A stretch of DNA of 64,000 nucleotides. Source: Pseudomonas fulva 12-X. Its GTDB lineage: Bacteria; Pseudomonadota; Gammaproteobacteria; Pseudomonadales; Pseudomonadaceae. The stretch lies in contig NC_015556.1 in the NCBI RefSeq assembly GCF_000213805.1, positions 4,727,001-4,791,000 on the forward strand. The letters run 5' to 3'. This document shows, piece after piece, positions 54,619 through 64,000 of this stretch. The position numbers were made by a program, and so were the translations under genes. Under the pieces are notes generated by a model. It was not told the DNA's origin. It made no database searches and worked only from the letters and a program-made list of their open reading frames with translations. Position 1 is the stretch's first letter. Each line of letters begins with the position of its first letter.

Positions 54619-55641
54619 ATGCAGCAGACCATGAAAGCCGCCGTCGTCCATGCCTTCGGCGAGCCATTGCGGCTCGAAGAGGTGAAGGTTCCCCTGCCCG
54701 GCCCCGGGCAGATACTGGTGAAGATCGAGGCGGCCGGGGTTTGCCATACCGATCTGCACGCCGCCGACGGCGACTGGCCGGTAAAGCCCAGCCTGCCGTT
54801 CATTCCCGGCCATGAAGGCGTCGGCTACGTTGCCGCGGTGGGTACCGGCGTGACCCGCGTGCGCGAAGGCGACCGGGTCGGCGTGCCCTGGCTGTACACC
54901 GCCTGCGGCTGCTGCGAACACTGCCTGACCGGCTGGGAAACACTCTGCGCCGAGCAGCAGAACACCGGCTATTCGGTCAACGGCAGCTACGCCGAATACG
55001 TGCTGGCCGACCCCAACTATGTGGGCATCCTGCCCGGGAACGTCGAGTTCGCCGAGATCGCCCCGATCCTCTGCGCCGGCGTTACCGTCTATAAGGGCCT
55101 GAAGGTGACCGGCGCCCGGCCCGGCCAGTGGGTGGCGATTTCCGGCATCGGCGGCCTCGGTCACGTGGCGGTGCAGTACGCCCGCGCCATGGGCCTGCAC
55201 GTGGCCGCCATCGACGTGGATGACGCCAAGCTGGCGCTGGCCAGAAAGCTCGGCGCCAGCCTGACCATCAACGCCCGCCAGGAAAACCCGGCCGAGGTCA
55301 TCCAGCGCGATATCGGCGGCGCCCATGGCGTACTGGTTACCGCCGTATCCAACAGCGCCTTCGGCCAGGCCATCGGCATGGCCCGCCGGGGCGGCACGGT
55401 CGCCCTGGTGGGCCTGCCGCCCGGCGACTTCCCGACGCCGATCTTCGATGTGGTGCTCAAGGCCATCAGCATCACCGGCTCCATCGTCGGCACCCGCGCG
55501 GATCTGCAGGAGGCGCTGGACTTCGCAGGCGAAGGGCTGGTGAAGGCGACCATTCACCGCGACCGCCTGGACAACGTCAACGGCGTGCTCGAGCAGATGC
55601 GCGCCGGACAGATCGAAGGCCGGGTAGTGATGCAATTCTGA
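54619..55641 (+). CDS. adhP: Zinc-dependent alcohol dehydrogenase, AdhP type
   Basis: 340-residue NAD-dependent medium-chain alcohol dehydrogenase. The catalytic zinc ligands lie in [13 protein letters not shown] and GHEGVG. The structural zinc Cys are in [15 protein letters not shown]. The Rossmann motif is [15 protein letters not shown]. It is divergent from purE, the same pairing I recall for adhA next to purEK in P. aeruginosa. GAGGA lies upstream of the start. Ethanol or other short alcohols are the likely substrates. Confidence 0.93.
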   Translation: MQQTMKAAVVHAFGEPLRLEEVKVPLPGPGQILVKIEAAGVCHTDLHAADGDWPVKPSLPFIPGHEGVGYVAAVGTGVTRVREGDRVGVPWLYTACGCCEHCLTGWETLCAEQQNTGYSVNGSYAEYVLADPNYVGILPGNVEFAEIAPILCAGVTVYKGLKVTGARPGQWVAISGIGGLGHVAVQYARAMGLHVAAIDVDDAKLALARKLGASLTINARQENPAEVIQRDIGGAHGVLVTAVSNSAFGQAIGMARRGGTVALVGLPPGDFPTPIFDVVLKAISITGSIVGTRADLQEALDFAGEGLVKATIHRDRLDNVNGVLEQMRAGQIEGRVVMQF

Positions 55642-55646
55642 TCGCC

Positions 55647-55692
55647 GCCTCTGACAGCGCGGAACGGGCTCACAGTACGCGCTGTCAGAGGC
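55647..55692 (+). terminator. Hairpin after adhP
   Basis: GCCTCTGACAGCGCG (55647-55661) and its exact inverse (55678-55692) form a 15-bp stem with a 16-base loop. It has no T-run, so it would be a weak or factor-dependent stop. Confidence 0.55.
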
Positions 55693-55730
55693 CGTTAGAA
55701 TCGCCTCATCACCCACCATAGGACCCTGCC

Positions 55731-56528
55731 ATGACACGGCTGTCACTGCTTATCGCCTCAACCTTCCTGACCTTCAACGCCAGCGCCCTGGAGCTGGCGA
55801 AATATCCCAAGGCCTTCGCCGCCGACAAGGGCGTCAGCGTCGTCGTCGCACCCAGCAGCGACGAGAAGCAGGCCTTGGTGCAGATCAGCGGCATCAACCA
55901 TCCGCTCGACGAAGTGGTGCTGCTGACCGACGTCAACGCGCGCAGCCAGAACGAAAGCGACTACGCCACTACCCTCGATGGCAGCGCCTACGTGCTGGTC
56001 GGCCAGCGCCAGGAGTGGGGCGGCGAGTCCTACCAGCTGTACCTGCCGGGCAACCGCGAGCCGCTGTACCTGAGCTTCGACGAGAAGGCCAGCAAGGCGG
56101 TCAAACCGGCCGAACTGCTGGCACTGTACGAGAAGCAGAAAAAGGATGGCGTGCAGGACAAGTTGGCCAAGTTCGACCGCGAGAAGCGCCAGCAGTACCA
56201 CGTCGAACGCCTGCAGCAGATGGACAAGGAGGCGTCGGCCAGCTGCGGTACCACCCTGAAGACCGAGGTCAACTGGCAGGCCCTGGACGAGCCACTGCTC
56301 AAGGAACTGAGCGTGTCCGGCTACTGCGGCGAGGTGGTCAACCAGATGAACAACCTGTGCAGCAGCTCGCCAGAATTCAAGGAGCAGGCCGCCAAGCTCA
56401 ATACCGTCGAGTGCAGCTTCGGCAAGGAAATGAAGATCCGCGAGCAGGGCAATCGCATCCTGTTCACCACCGAGCGTGACGCCGCCAACCAGGGCGAGTT
56501 CATCAACGCCTTCCTGCGTAACCGCTGA
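55731..56528 (+). CDS. Periplasmic protein of unknown function
   Basis: 265 residues with a signal peptide of about 19 (cut after NASA). The mature protein has a beta-rich first half (VSVVVAPSSDEKQALVQISG) and a charged helical second half with Cys in SCGTTLKTEV, GYCGEV, NLCSSS and VECSFG that could pair. I do not recognise the family. It stands alone between two hairpins. Confidence 0.65.
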   Translation: MTRLSLLIASTFLTFNASALELAKYPKAFAADKGVSVVVAPSSDEKQALVQISGINHPLDEVVLLTDVNARSQNESDYATTLDGSAYVLVGQRQEWGGESYQLYLPGNREPLYLSFDEKASKAVKPAELLALYEKQKKDGVQDKLAKFDREKRQQYHVERLQQMDKEASASCGTTLKTEVNWQALDEPLLKELSVSGYCGEVVNQMNNLCSSSPEFKEQAAKLNTVECSFGKEMKIREQGNRILFTTERDAANQGEFINAFLRNR

Positions 56529-56543
56529 TAAGTGATTCTTGCC

Positions 56544-56564
56544 GGGCGGCCATCATGGCCGCCC
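56544..56564 (+). terminator. Terminator-like hairpin
   Basis: GGGCGGCCAT / ATGGCCGCCC with a minimal loop is followed by ACTTTCATT. It lies 15 bases after the periplasmic gene. Confidence 0.65.
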
Positions 56565-56571
56565 ACTTTCA

Positions 56572-56608
56572 TTCGGAAATCCGAACACCTTTCAGTCGAA
56601 AAACCGAA
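56572..56608 (+). promoter_or_regulatory. AauR binding sites upstream of aatJ
   Basis: TTCGGAAATCCGAA (56572-56585) is an exact match to the AauR motif TTCGG-N4-CCGAA known from P. putida. A second, weaker copy GTCGAAAAACCGAA (56595-56608, 8 of 10 arm bases) starts 23 bases later. They lie about 120-160 bases upstream of the predicted start, the normal enhancer distance. Confidence 0.8.
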
Positions 56609-56703
56609 TAACCGACCGCGTCCGCTTCTTCCTCTTCCCGAGACTGAAATTAATTCCCTTTAAATTCATTGGCTTGCGCCGTAATTTCGGTGTGAGAAAG
56701 GTC

Positions 56704-56719
56704 TGGCACACATCCTGCT
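56704..56719 (+). promoter_or_regulatory. Sigma-54 promoter of the aatJQMP operon
   Basis: TGGCACACATCCTGCT has GG (56705-56706) and GC (56717-56718) with exactly 10 bases between. The predicted start is near 56730, giving a leader of about 80 bases to the aatJ ATG. Confidence 0.8.
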
Positions 56720-56811
56720 CCCTACCAGGCAGGAAAGCGATAGCCGCTCCACATGAAGGCACGTACCTCGCCGTACGTCCTCAATAACAACAACACCGAG
56801 GAAATCGACCC

Positions 56812-57720
56812 ATGCGTATCGTCCCCCGCGTACTGGCTGTAGCCGTTGCCGCCACCCTGATGTCCAGCCCGGTATTCGCCGCCGAACTGACCGGCACCCT
56901 GAAGAAGATCAAGGATTCAGGCACCATCACCCTGGGCCACCGCGACTCGTCCATCCCCTTCTCCTACTACGGCGACACCTCCAAGCAGCCGGTTGGCTAC
57001 TCCCATGACCTGCAGCTCAAAGTGGTCGAAGAGCTGAAGAAAGAGCTGGAGATGCCTGACCTGAAGGTGCGCTACAACCTGGTGACCTCCCAGACCCGCA
57101 TCCCGCTGGTGCAGAACGGCACCGTGGACCTGGAGTGCGGCTCCACCACCAACAACGTCGAGCGTCAGCGTCAGGTCGACTTCTCCGTCGGCATCTTCGA
57201 AGTGGGCACCCGTCTGCTGACCAAGAAGAGCAGCGGCGTGAACGATTTCGAAGACCTCAAGGGCAAGAACGTGGTGACCACCGCCGGCACCACGTCCGAG
57301 CGCCTGCTCAAGGCCATGAACGCCGAGAAGAAGATGGGCATGAACGTGATTTCCGCCAAGGATCACGGCGAGTCCTTCCTGATGCTCGAGTCCAACCGCG
57401 CCGTGGCCTTCATGATGGACGACGCCCTGCTGGCCGGTGAAATGGCCAAGGCCAAAAAGCCGGACGACTGGCACGTGGTCGGCACCCCGCAGTCCTTCGA
57501 AATCTACGGCTGCATGGTTCGCAAGGGCGACGAAGGCTTCAAGAAGGTGGTCGACAAAGCCATCTCCGACACCTTCGCTTCGGGCGAAATCAACGACATC
57601 TACAACAAGTGGTTCCAGCAGCCGGTTCCGCCAAAAGGCCTGAACCTCAATTTCCCGATGAGCGAAGAGCTGAAGAAGCTGATCGCCAATCCCACCGACA
57701 AATCTGCCGAGCAGATCTGA
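56812..57720 (+). CDS. aatJ: Glutamate/aspartate ABC transporter binding protein
   Basis: Periplasmic binding protein of 302 residues (GltI/AatJ family) for acidic amino acids. The signal peptide is about residues 1-23 (cut after VFA). Typical motifs are SGTITLGHRDSSIPFSYYGD, YNLVTSQTRIPLVQNGTVDLECGSTTN and VTTAGTTSERLL. It is first in the transport operon, under the AauR/sigma-54 sites, and followed by a hairpin before the permease genes. Acidic amino acid specificity comes from the family and the linked ggt and aauSR genes. Confidence 0.93.
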   Translation: MRIVPRVLAVAVAATLMSSPVFAAELTGTLKKIKDSGTITLGHRDSSIPFSYYGDTSKQPVGYSHDLQLKVVEELKKELEMPDLKVRYNLVTSQTRIPLVQNGTVDLECGSTTNNVERQRQVDFSVGIFEVGTRLLTKKSSGVNDFEDLKGKNVVTTAGTTSERLLKAMNAEKKMGMNVISAKDHGESFLMLESNRAVAFMMDDALLAGEMAKAKKPDDWHVVGTPQSFEIYGCMVRKGDEGFKKVVDKAISDTFASGEINDIYNKWFQQPVPPKGLNLNFPMSEELKKLIANPTDKSAEQI

Positions 57721-57732
57721 CGATGTGATGCC

Positions 57733-57757
57733 ACGCCCCTTTCACGAGAAGGGGCGT
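57733..57757 (+). other. Hairpin between aatJ and aatQ
   Basis: ACGCCCCTT / AAGGGGCGT with a 7-base loop, no U-run, within the 171-base gap after the binding-protein gene. It is likely to stabilise or enrich aatJ mRNA over the membrane genes. Confidence 0.5.
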
Positions 57758-57891
57758 AGCGGGGACCCGGAGGGGCCAGCGGCCTCTCCATCCATTTCCT
57801 GACGAAGCCAAAAATCGTTCGCTGACGCGGATGCGGAAAGCTGTTGCCCGCCGCCGGCTTCGCTGCGTCCACTCACCTGAGGGGAAACCCG

Positions 57892-58638
57892 ATGAACTAC
57901 AACTGGGACTGGGGCATCTTCTTCAAGTCCACCGGCATTGGCGATGAAATCTACCTGGAGTGGTTCATCACCGGTCTGGGCTGGACCATCGCCATCGCCC
58001 TGGTCGGCTGGCTGATCGCCCTGTCGCTTGGCTCGCTGCTCGGTGTGATGCGCACCGTGCCGAACCGCCTGATCTCCGGGATCGCCACCACCTACGTGGA
58101 GATCTTCCGTAACGTGCCGCTGCTGGTGCAGCTGTTCCTCTGGTACTTCCTGGTGCCGGACCTGCTGCCCGAGCCGCTGGAAATCTGGTTCAAGCAGGAC
58201 CTCAACCCGGCCACCTCGGCCTACCTGAGCGTCGTCGTGTGCCTGGGCCTGTTCACCGCCGCCCGCGTTTGCGAGCAGGTGCGCACCGGCATCCAGGCGC
58301 TGCCCAAGGGCCAGACCGCCGCGGCCTACGCCATGGGTTTTCGCCTGCCGCAGATCTACAAGAACGTGCTGCTGCCCCAGGCCTACCGGATCATCATTCC
58401 ACCGCTCACCAGCGAGTTTCTGAACATCTTCAAGAACTCCTCGGTGGCCTCGCTGATCGGCCTCATGGAGCTGCTCGCGCAGACCAAGCAGACCGCCGAA
58501 TTCAGCGCCAACCTGTTCGAAGCCTTCACCCTGGCGACGCTGATCTACTTCACCCTGAACATGAGCCTGATGATGATCATGCGCATGGTCGAGCGTAAGG
58601 TCGCCGTGCCGGGCCTGATTTCCGTGGGAGGCAAATGA
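57892..58638 (+). CDS. aatQ: Glutamate/aspartate ABC transporter permease (GltJ-like)
   Basis: 248-residue inner-membrane permease. It has a long first segment after the conserved MNYNWDWGIFFKSTG. The FRNVPLLVQLFLWYFL segment is typical of polar amino acid permeases, and the EAA-type loop is GFRLPQIYKNVLLPQAYRI. The ATG at 57892 has GAGGGG upstream; the open frame's earlier start is in the gap. Its end overlaps the next permease gene (ATGATG). Confidence 0.93.
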   Translation: MNYNWDWGIFFKSTGIGDEIYLEWFITGLGWTIAIALVGWLIALSLGSLLGVMRTVPNRLISGIATTYVEIFRNVPLLVQLFLWYFLVPDLLPEPLEIWFKQDLNPATSAYLSVVVCLGLFTAARVCEQVRTGIQALPKGQTAAAYAMGFRLPQIYKNVLLPQAYRIIIPPLTSEFLNIFKNSSVASLIGLMELLAQTKQTAEFSANLFEAFTLATLIYFTLNMSLMMIMRMVERKVAVPGLISVGGK

Positions 58639-59303
58639 TGGACTTCAGTCAGATCATTCCCGCTCTGCCAGGCCTCTGGGAAGGCATGGCCATGACCCTG
58701 CAACTGATGGTAATGGGCGTTATCGGTGGCGTGATTCTCGGCACTCTGCTGGCGCTGATGCGCCTGTCGAACAGCGTGCTGCTGTCCAAGATCGCCGCCA
58801 CTTACGTCAACTACTTCCGCTCGATCCCGCTGCTGCTGGTGATCACCTGGTTCTACTTCGCGGTGCCGTTCATCCTGCGCTGGATCACCGGTGAAGACAC
58901 CCCCGTGGGCGCCTTCGCGTCCTGCCTGGTGGCCTTCATCATGTTCGAGGCGGCGTACTTCTGCGAAATCGTGCGTGCCGGCATCCAGTCGATTCCGCGC
59001 GGCCAGATGGGCGCGGCCCAGGCACTGGGCATGAGCTACGGCCAGACCATGCGCCTGATCATCCTGCCCCAGGCGTTTCGCAAGATGACCCCGCTGCTGC
59101 TGCAGCAGAGCATCATCCTGTTCCAGGACACCTCGCTGGTCTACACCGTCGGCCTGATGGACTTCCTCAACGCCGCGCGCTCGCGCGGCGACATTCTGGG
59201 CCAGCCCCATGAATTCCTGATCTTCGCCGGCCTGGTCTACTTCACCATCAGCTTCGCTGCCTCGCAGCTGGTCAAGCTCCTGCAAAAAAGGTTAGCCGTA
59301 TGA
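58635..59303 (+). CDS. aatM: Glutamate/aspartate ABC transporter permease (GltK-like)
   Basis: 222-residue inner-membrane permease partner of AatQ. Family motifs are [23 protein letters not shown] and, in the cytoplasmic loop, [24 protein letters not shown] precedes two tandem ATG codons (58635 and 58638); either could be used. Four-base overlap with aatP. Confidence 0.93.
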   Translation: MMDFSQIIPALPGLWEGMAMTLQLMVMGVIGGVILGTLLALMRLSNSVLLSKIAATYVNYFRSIPLLLVITWFYFAVPFILRWITGEDTPVGAFASCLVAFIMFEAAYFCEIVRAGIQSIPRGQMGAAQALGMSYGQTMRLIILPQAFRKMTPLLLQQSIILFQDTSLVYTVGLMDFLNAARSRGDILGQPHEFLIFAGLVYFTISFAASQLVKLLQKRLAV

Positions 59304-60034
59304 TTTCCATCAAGAACGTCAACAAGTGGTATGGGGACTTCCAGGTGCTGACCGACTGCACCACGGACGTCAAGAAAGGCGAAGTGGTCGTGGTCTGCGG
59401 GCCGTCCGGCTCGGGCAAGTCGACCCTGATCAAGTGCGTCAACGCCCTGGAGCCGTTCCAGAAGGGCGACATCGTGGTCGACGGCACCTCCATCGCCGAC
59501 AAGAAGACCAACCTGCCCAAGCTGCGCTCGCGCGTGGGCATGGTGTTCCAGCATTTCGAACTGTTCCCGCACCTGACCATCACCGAAAACCTGACCATCG
59601 CGCAGATCAAGGTGCTCGGCCGCAGCAAGGAAGAAGCCACCAAGAAGGGCCTGGCCCTGCTCGAGCGCGTCGGCCTCAAGGAGCACGCTCACAAGCATCC
59701 GGGTCAGCTCTCCGGCGGCCAGCAGCAGCGTGTGGCCATCGCCCGTGCCCTGGCGATGGATCCGGTGGTGATGCTGTTCGACGAACCGACCTCGGCGCTC
59801 GACCCGGAAATGGTCAACGAAGTGCTCGACGTGATGGTGCAGCTGGCCCACGAAGGCATGACCATGATGTGCGTGACCCACGAGATGGGCTTCGCTCGCA
59901 AGGTCGCCGACCGGGTGATCTTCATGGACGCCGGCAAGATCGTCGAGGACTGCCCCAAGGAAGAGTTCTTCGGCGACATCAGCGCCCGCTCCGACCGCGC
60001 CCAGCAGTTCCTCGCCAAGATACTCCAGCATTGA
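59300..60034 (+). CDS. aatP: Glutamate/aspartate ABC transporter ATPase (GltL-like)
   Basis: 244-residue ATPase of the polar amino acid importer. Walker [10 protein letters not shown] is at about 35-43, the signature [14 protein letters not shown] at about 135, Walker [16 protein letters not shown], and the switch His in [11 protein letters not shown]. It is the last transport gene; a hairpin and a 70-base gap separate it from ggt. Confidence 0.95.
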   Translation: MISIKNVNKWYGDFQVLTDCTTDVKKGEVVVVCGPSGSGKSTLIKCVNALEPFQKGDIVVDGTSIADKKTNLPKLRSRVGMVFQHFELFPHLTITENLTIAQIKVLGRSKEEATKKGLALLERVGLKEHAHKHPGQLSGGQQQRVAIARALAMDPVVMLFDEPTSALDPEMVNEVLDVMVQLAHEGMTMMCVTHEMGFARKVADRVIFMDAGKIVEDCPKEEFFGDISARSDRAQQFLAKILQH

Positions 60035-60041
60035 TGCGCCA

Positions 60042-60066
60042 GGCCCGCTATCACCGATAGCGGGCC
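60042..60066 (+). terminator. Hairpin between aatP and ggt
   Basis: GGCCCGCTAT / ATAGCGGGCC, a perfect 10-bp stem with a 5-base loop, 7 bases after aatP. There is no T-run, so partial termination or mRNA protection is more likely than a full stop. Confidence 0.55.
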
Positions 60067-60104
60067 TACACTCGAAAAGCTCAATAAAAAATCGAGGCCC
60101 CATC

Positions 60105-61778
<1,674 letters not shown>

Positions 61779-61806
61779 GCGTCATGGCATGACTCACGTT
61801 CCACGG

Positions 61807-61828
61807 CACCGCTGCGCCCGCAGCGGTG
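61807..61828 (+). other. Hairpin after ggt
   Basis: CACCGCTGC / GCAGCGGTG with a 4-base loop, a perfect 9-bp stem, 28 bases after ggt and before aauS. It is terminator-like in shape but lacks a T-run. Confidence 0.45.
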
Positions 61829-61868
61829 ACCGATCCGCCCTGCCCTTGCGCGGGCTGGTTCGGTCACG

Positions 61869-63779
61869 GTGACTGTGATGCAATGCGCGTCCATCAGTCT
61901 CCCTGGGGTGCCGCCCGCCTTGGCTGCCAAACCGCGCTACGTCCGCCACCTGTCGCTGACCCTGCTGATGCTGGCGCTGGTGGCTGCCTGCGGTTACGCC
62001 GGTTACTACCTGAGCGAGCAATCCGGCATACGCAGCCTGGTCGACAGCGGTGAGCGCCAGCTCGAGCTCAATGCCCGGGCAGTGGAAAGCGAGATAAACA
62101 AGTACATCTACCTGCCCAGCCTGCTGGAGCTGGAATCCAACGTCAGCCGCCTGCTGCTGACCCCCGACGCCTACCGACGCCAACGCGTCAACGACTACCT
62201 CGAAGGTCTCAACCAGCGCAGCGGCAGCCTGGCCATCTACGTGATGGACACCGAAGGCCGGGTGCTGGCCACCAGCAACTGGCGCCAGGCCGACAGCTAT
62301 CTGGGCGAGGATCTGTCGTTCCGCGCCTATTTCCAGGATGCGCTCAAAGGCGAACAGGGGCGCTTCTACGGCATCGGCAGCACCACCGGCGAGCCCGGCT
62401 ATTACCTGTCCCATGGCCTGCGGGCCAACGGCCGGATCATCGGCGTGGCGGTGGTCAAGGTGCGCCTTGACCCACTGGAGCAGCGCTGGCAACGGGCGCG
62501 GCTGGAAGCCTACGTCAGCGACGAGAACGGCATCATCATCCTTTCCAGCGACCCGATGCGTCGGCTCAAGGCCGTGCGCCCGCTGGACCCGGACACCAAG
62601 GAGCGCCTGGCGCGCAGCCTGCAATATCACTGGTCGTCGCTCGATGAGCTGATGCCCCTGGCGCGCGAGCAGTTGGCCGACGGCGTCGAGCAGGTCAGCT
62701 TCGCCGGCCACAACGGGCAGGATGCCAGCGAGGTCACCCACTACCTGGCCCAGAGCCGCCCGCTGGAAGACACGCCCTGGCACCTGACCCTGCTCAGCCC
62801 GCTGCAGGACCTGCGCCGCGAGGCGGTCAGCCACGGCATGCTGGCCGCCGCCGGCTTCGCCCTACTGGCCTTTCTGCTGATCGCCTGGAACGAGCGCCGC
62901 AAGGTGATCGCCACCCGCCTGGCCGCCCGCGAAGCTCTGCAGCGCGCCAACAGCGAGCTGGAGCGCAAGATCACCGAGCGCACCGCCGACCTGCGCGCCA
63001 GCAACGAGCGCCTCAAGGCGCAGATTCGCGAGCGCCGCCAGGCCGAGGAAACCCTGCGTCTGGCCCAGGACGAGCTGGTGCAGGCCGGCAAGCTGGCGGT
63101 GATCGGACAGATGTCCACCAGCATCGCCCACGAGCTCAACCAGCCGCTGGCGGCGCTACGCACGCTGTCCGGCAACACCGTGCGCTTTCTGTCCCGCGGC
63201 GCCTATGACGTGGCCACCACCAACCTGCAGACCATCAACGAGCTGGTCGATCGCATGGGCAGAATCACCGGCAGCCTGCGCGCCTTCGCCCGCCGCGCCA
63301 ACGACGGCGGTGAAGCCAGCCTGGGCAAGGCCGTGGACGCCGCGCTGCAGGTGGTGCAGCCGCGTCTGGAGCGCACGCCACTGACCATTCACCGCGAGTT
63401 CACCGACGCCCGCCTGGCGATCAACCAGACGCGCCTGGAGCAGATTCTGGTCAACCTGATCGCCAACGCCGCCGATGCCATGAGCGCCCAGACCGACCGC
63501 CAGCTGTGGTTGCAGGGCGGCGCCGAGGGCGAGCGCTATCGCCTGCGCGTGCTCGACAATGGCCCGGGTATCGCCCCCGAAGACCGCTCGCACCTGTTCG
63601 AGCCGTTCTTCACCACCAAACCGGGTGAGCAGGGCCTCGGGCTTGGTCTCACGCTGTCCGCCAGCCTCGCCGCGGCCGCCGGCGGCAGCCTCAGCGCCGA
63701 CCATCCGCCCGAGGGCGGCACCGCTTTCGAACTCAACCTGCCGCAGGTTGCCGCTGCTTTGGAGACACCCGATGAATGA
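61869..63779 (+). CDS. aauS: Sensor histidine kinase for acidic amino acids (AauS)
   Basis: 636-residue membrane kinase of the DctB-like type. Two transmembrane segments (about 27-48 and 321-342) enclose a periplasmic double-Cache sensor. A coiled coil at about 350-400 leads to the H-box STSIAHELNQPLAALR and the ATPase N, G1 and G2 boxes (NLIANAADA, LDNGPGIAPED, GLGLGLTLS). The start is uncertain between GTG 61869 and ATG 61878; neither has a strong ribosome-binding site. It overlaps the regulator gene by 8 bases. With aat and ggt upstream and matching AauR sites it is the AauS sensor. Confidence 0.9.
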   Translation: MTVMQCASISLPGVPPALAAKPRYVRHLSLTLLMLALVAACGYAGYYLSEQSGIRSLVDSGERQLELNARAVESEINKYIYLPSLLELESNVSRLLLTPDAYRRQRVNDYLEGLNQRSGSLAIYVMDTEGRVLATSNWRQADSYLGEDLSFRAYFQDALKGEQGRFYGIGSTTGEPGYYLSHGLRANGRIIGVAVVKVRLDPLEQRWQRARLEAYVSDENGIIILSSDPMRRLKAVRPLDPDTKERLARSLQYHWSSLDELMPLAREQLADGVEQVSFAGHNGQDASEVTHYLAQSRPLEDTPWHLTLLSPLQDLRREAVSHGMLAAAGFALLAFLLIAWNERRKVIATRLAAREALQRANSELERKITERTADLRASNERLKAQIRERRQAEETLRLAQDELVQAGKLAVIGQMSTSIAHELNQPLAALRTLSGNTVRFLSRGAYDVATTNLQTINELVDRMGRITGSLRAFARRANDGGEASLGKAVDAALQVVQPRLERTPLTIHREFTDARLAINQTRLEQILVNLIANAADAMSAQTDRQLWLQGGAEGERYRLRVLDNGPGIAPEDRSHLFEPFFTTKPGEQGLGLGLTLSASLAAAAGGSLSADHPPEGGTAFELNLPQVAAALETPDE

Positions 63780-64000
63780 CGACCTCACCGTGCTGATCGT
63801 CGAAGACGACCCCCACGTGCTGCTCGGTTGCCAGCAGGCCCTGGCCCTGGAAGACATTCCCTGCGAAGGCGTGGGCAGTGCCGAAGACGCCCTGCAACGC
63901 ATCGGCGCGGACTTTCCGGGCATCGTCATCAGCGATATCCGCCTGCCCGGCATGGACGGCCTGCAACTGCTCGGCGAGCTCAAACGCCGCGACCCGAGCC
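63772..64000 (+). CDS. aauR: Response regulator AauR, N-terminal part (cut by window end)
   Basis: The first 76 residues of a receiver domain: the acidic pocket Glu11-Asp12 (LIVEDDPHVLL) and phospho-acceptor Asp55 (VISDIRLPGMDG). The gene runs off the right edge, so the expected sigma-54 AAA domain and Fis-type DNA-binding domain are not visible. It starts 8 bases inside aauS, with GGAGA upstream. The exact AauR-type sites at aatJ support the identification. Confidence 0.85.
   Translation, partial: MNDDLTVLIVEDDPHVLLGCQQALALEDIPCEGVGSAEDALQRIGADFPGIVISDIRLPGMDGLQLLGELKRRDPS

Noticed and set aside
56641..56675. IHF site between the AauR sites and the sigma-54 promoter
   Set aside because: The AT-rich TTAATTCCCTTTAAATTCATTG stretch would suit DNA bending but does not match the IHF core well enough to call.

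Overview
This window is high-GC gammaproteobacterial chromosome and reads as Pseudomonas. The evidence is the gene set and its order: a mannitol/polyol ABC operon, purE-purK beside an adhP-type alcohol dehydrogenase, prlC-yheV, a vgrG1b-like type VI secretion (T6SS) cluster, a two-adaptor RND pump, and an acidic amino acid transport locus followed by its sensor/regulator pair. It is all single-copy genes and short repeats. I found no rRNA, tRNA, CRISPR array or insertion-sequence transposase.

Layout. 1-8505: leftward mannitol/arabitol operon mtlE-F-G-K-D-Y with its AraC-family activator, closed by a clear terminator. 8772-10861: beta-carbonic anhydrase and a radical SAM protein with a near-consensus LexA box. 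11037-14612: three-subunit membrane FAD dehydrogenase (Tat small subunit, GMC large subunit with a Cys cluster, triheme cytochrome c). 14913-20172: TriABC-like RND pump with two adaptors. 20326-25649: sigma-54 activator of the XylR/DmpR type divergent from an aldehyde dehydrogenase, a coniferyl-alcohol-dehydrogenase-like SDR and an outer-membrane protein, with a matching -24/-12 promoter and upstream activator site. 25671-30942: SBF-type symporter, AraC regulator, DUF1835 protein, a secreted unknown and a D-2-hydroxyglutarate-dehydrogenase-like flavoprotein. 30943-34598: an AT-rich control region and a tctCBA tricarboxylate transporter. 34662-41499: yheV-prlC, gamma-carbonic-anhydrase-like protein, Xre-RES toxin-antitoxin pair, acetyltransferase, solA-like oxidase and HD protein. 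41783-51815: T6SS spike and effector cluster. 51853-56528: small envelope genes, purEK, adhP and a periplasmic unknown. 56812-64000: aatJQMP (Glu/Asp uptake), ggt, aauS and the start of aauR.

How the parts work together. The T6SS block has the same order as what I recall of the P. aeruginosa vgrG1b locus: VgrG, DUF6484, DUF2169, ketosynthase-like, PAAR-nuclease, immunity candidate, TIGR02270. A lipase/DUF6795 pair is added downstream. The toxin domain and its immunity candidate are visibly lower in GC than their neighbours, as expected of an exchanged cassette. The aat locus carries an exact TTCGG-N4-CCGAA site and a canonical sigma-54 promoter upstream of aatJ, and the AauS/AauR genes lie downstream, so the circuit is complete within the window except for the end of aauR. 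Intergenic spaces are rich in palindromic repeats, including a MITE-like element at 14692-14833 and a nested palindrome at 37654-37853.

Start sites were moved inward from the longest open frame where a ribosome-binding site, signal peptide or family alignment favoured it. Gene symbols rest on family recognition and context, not on a database search.
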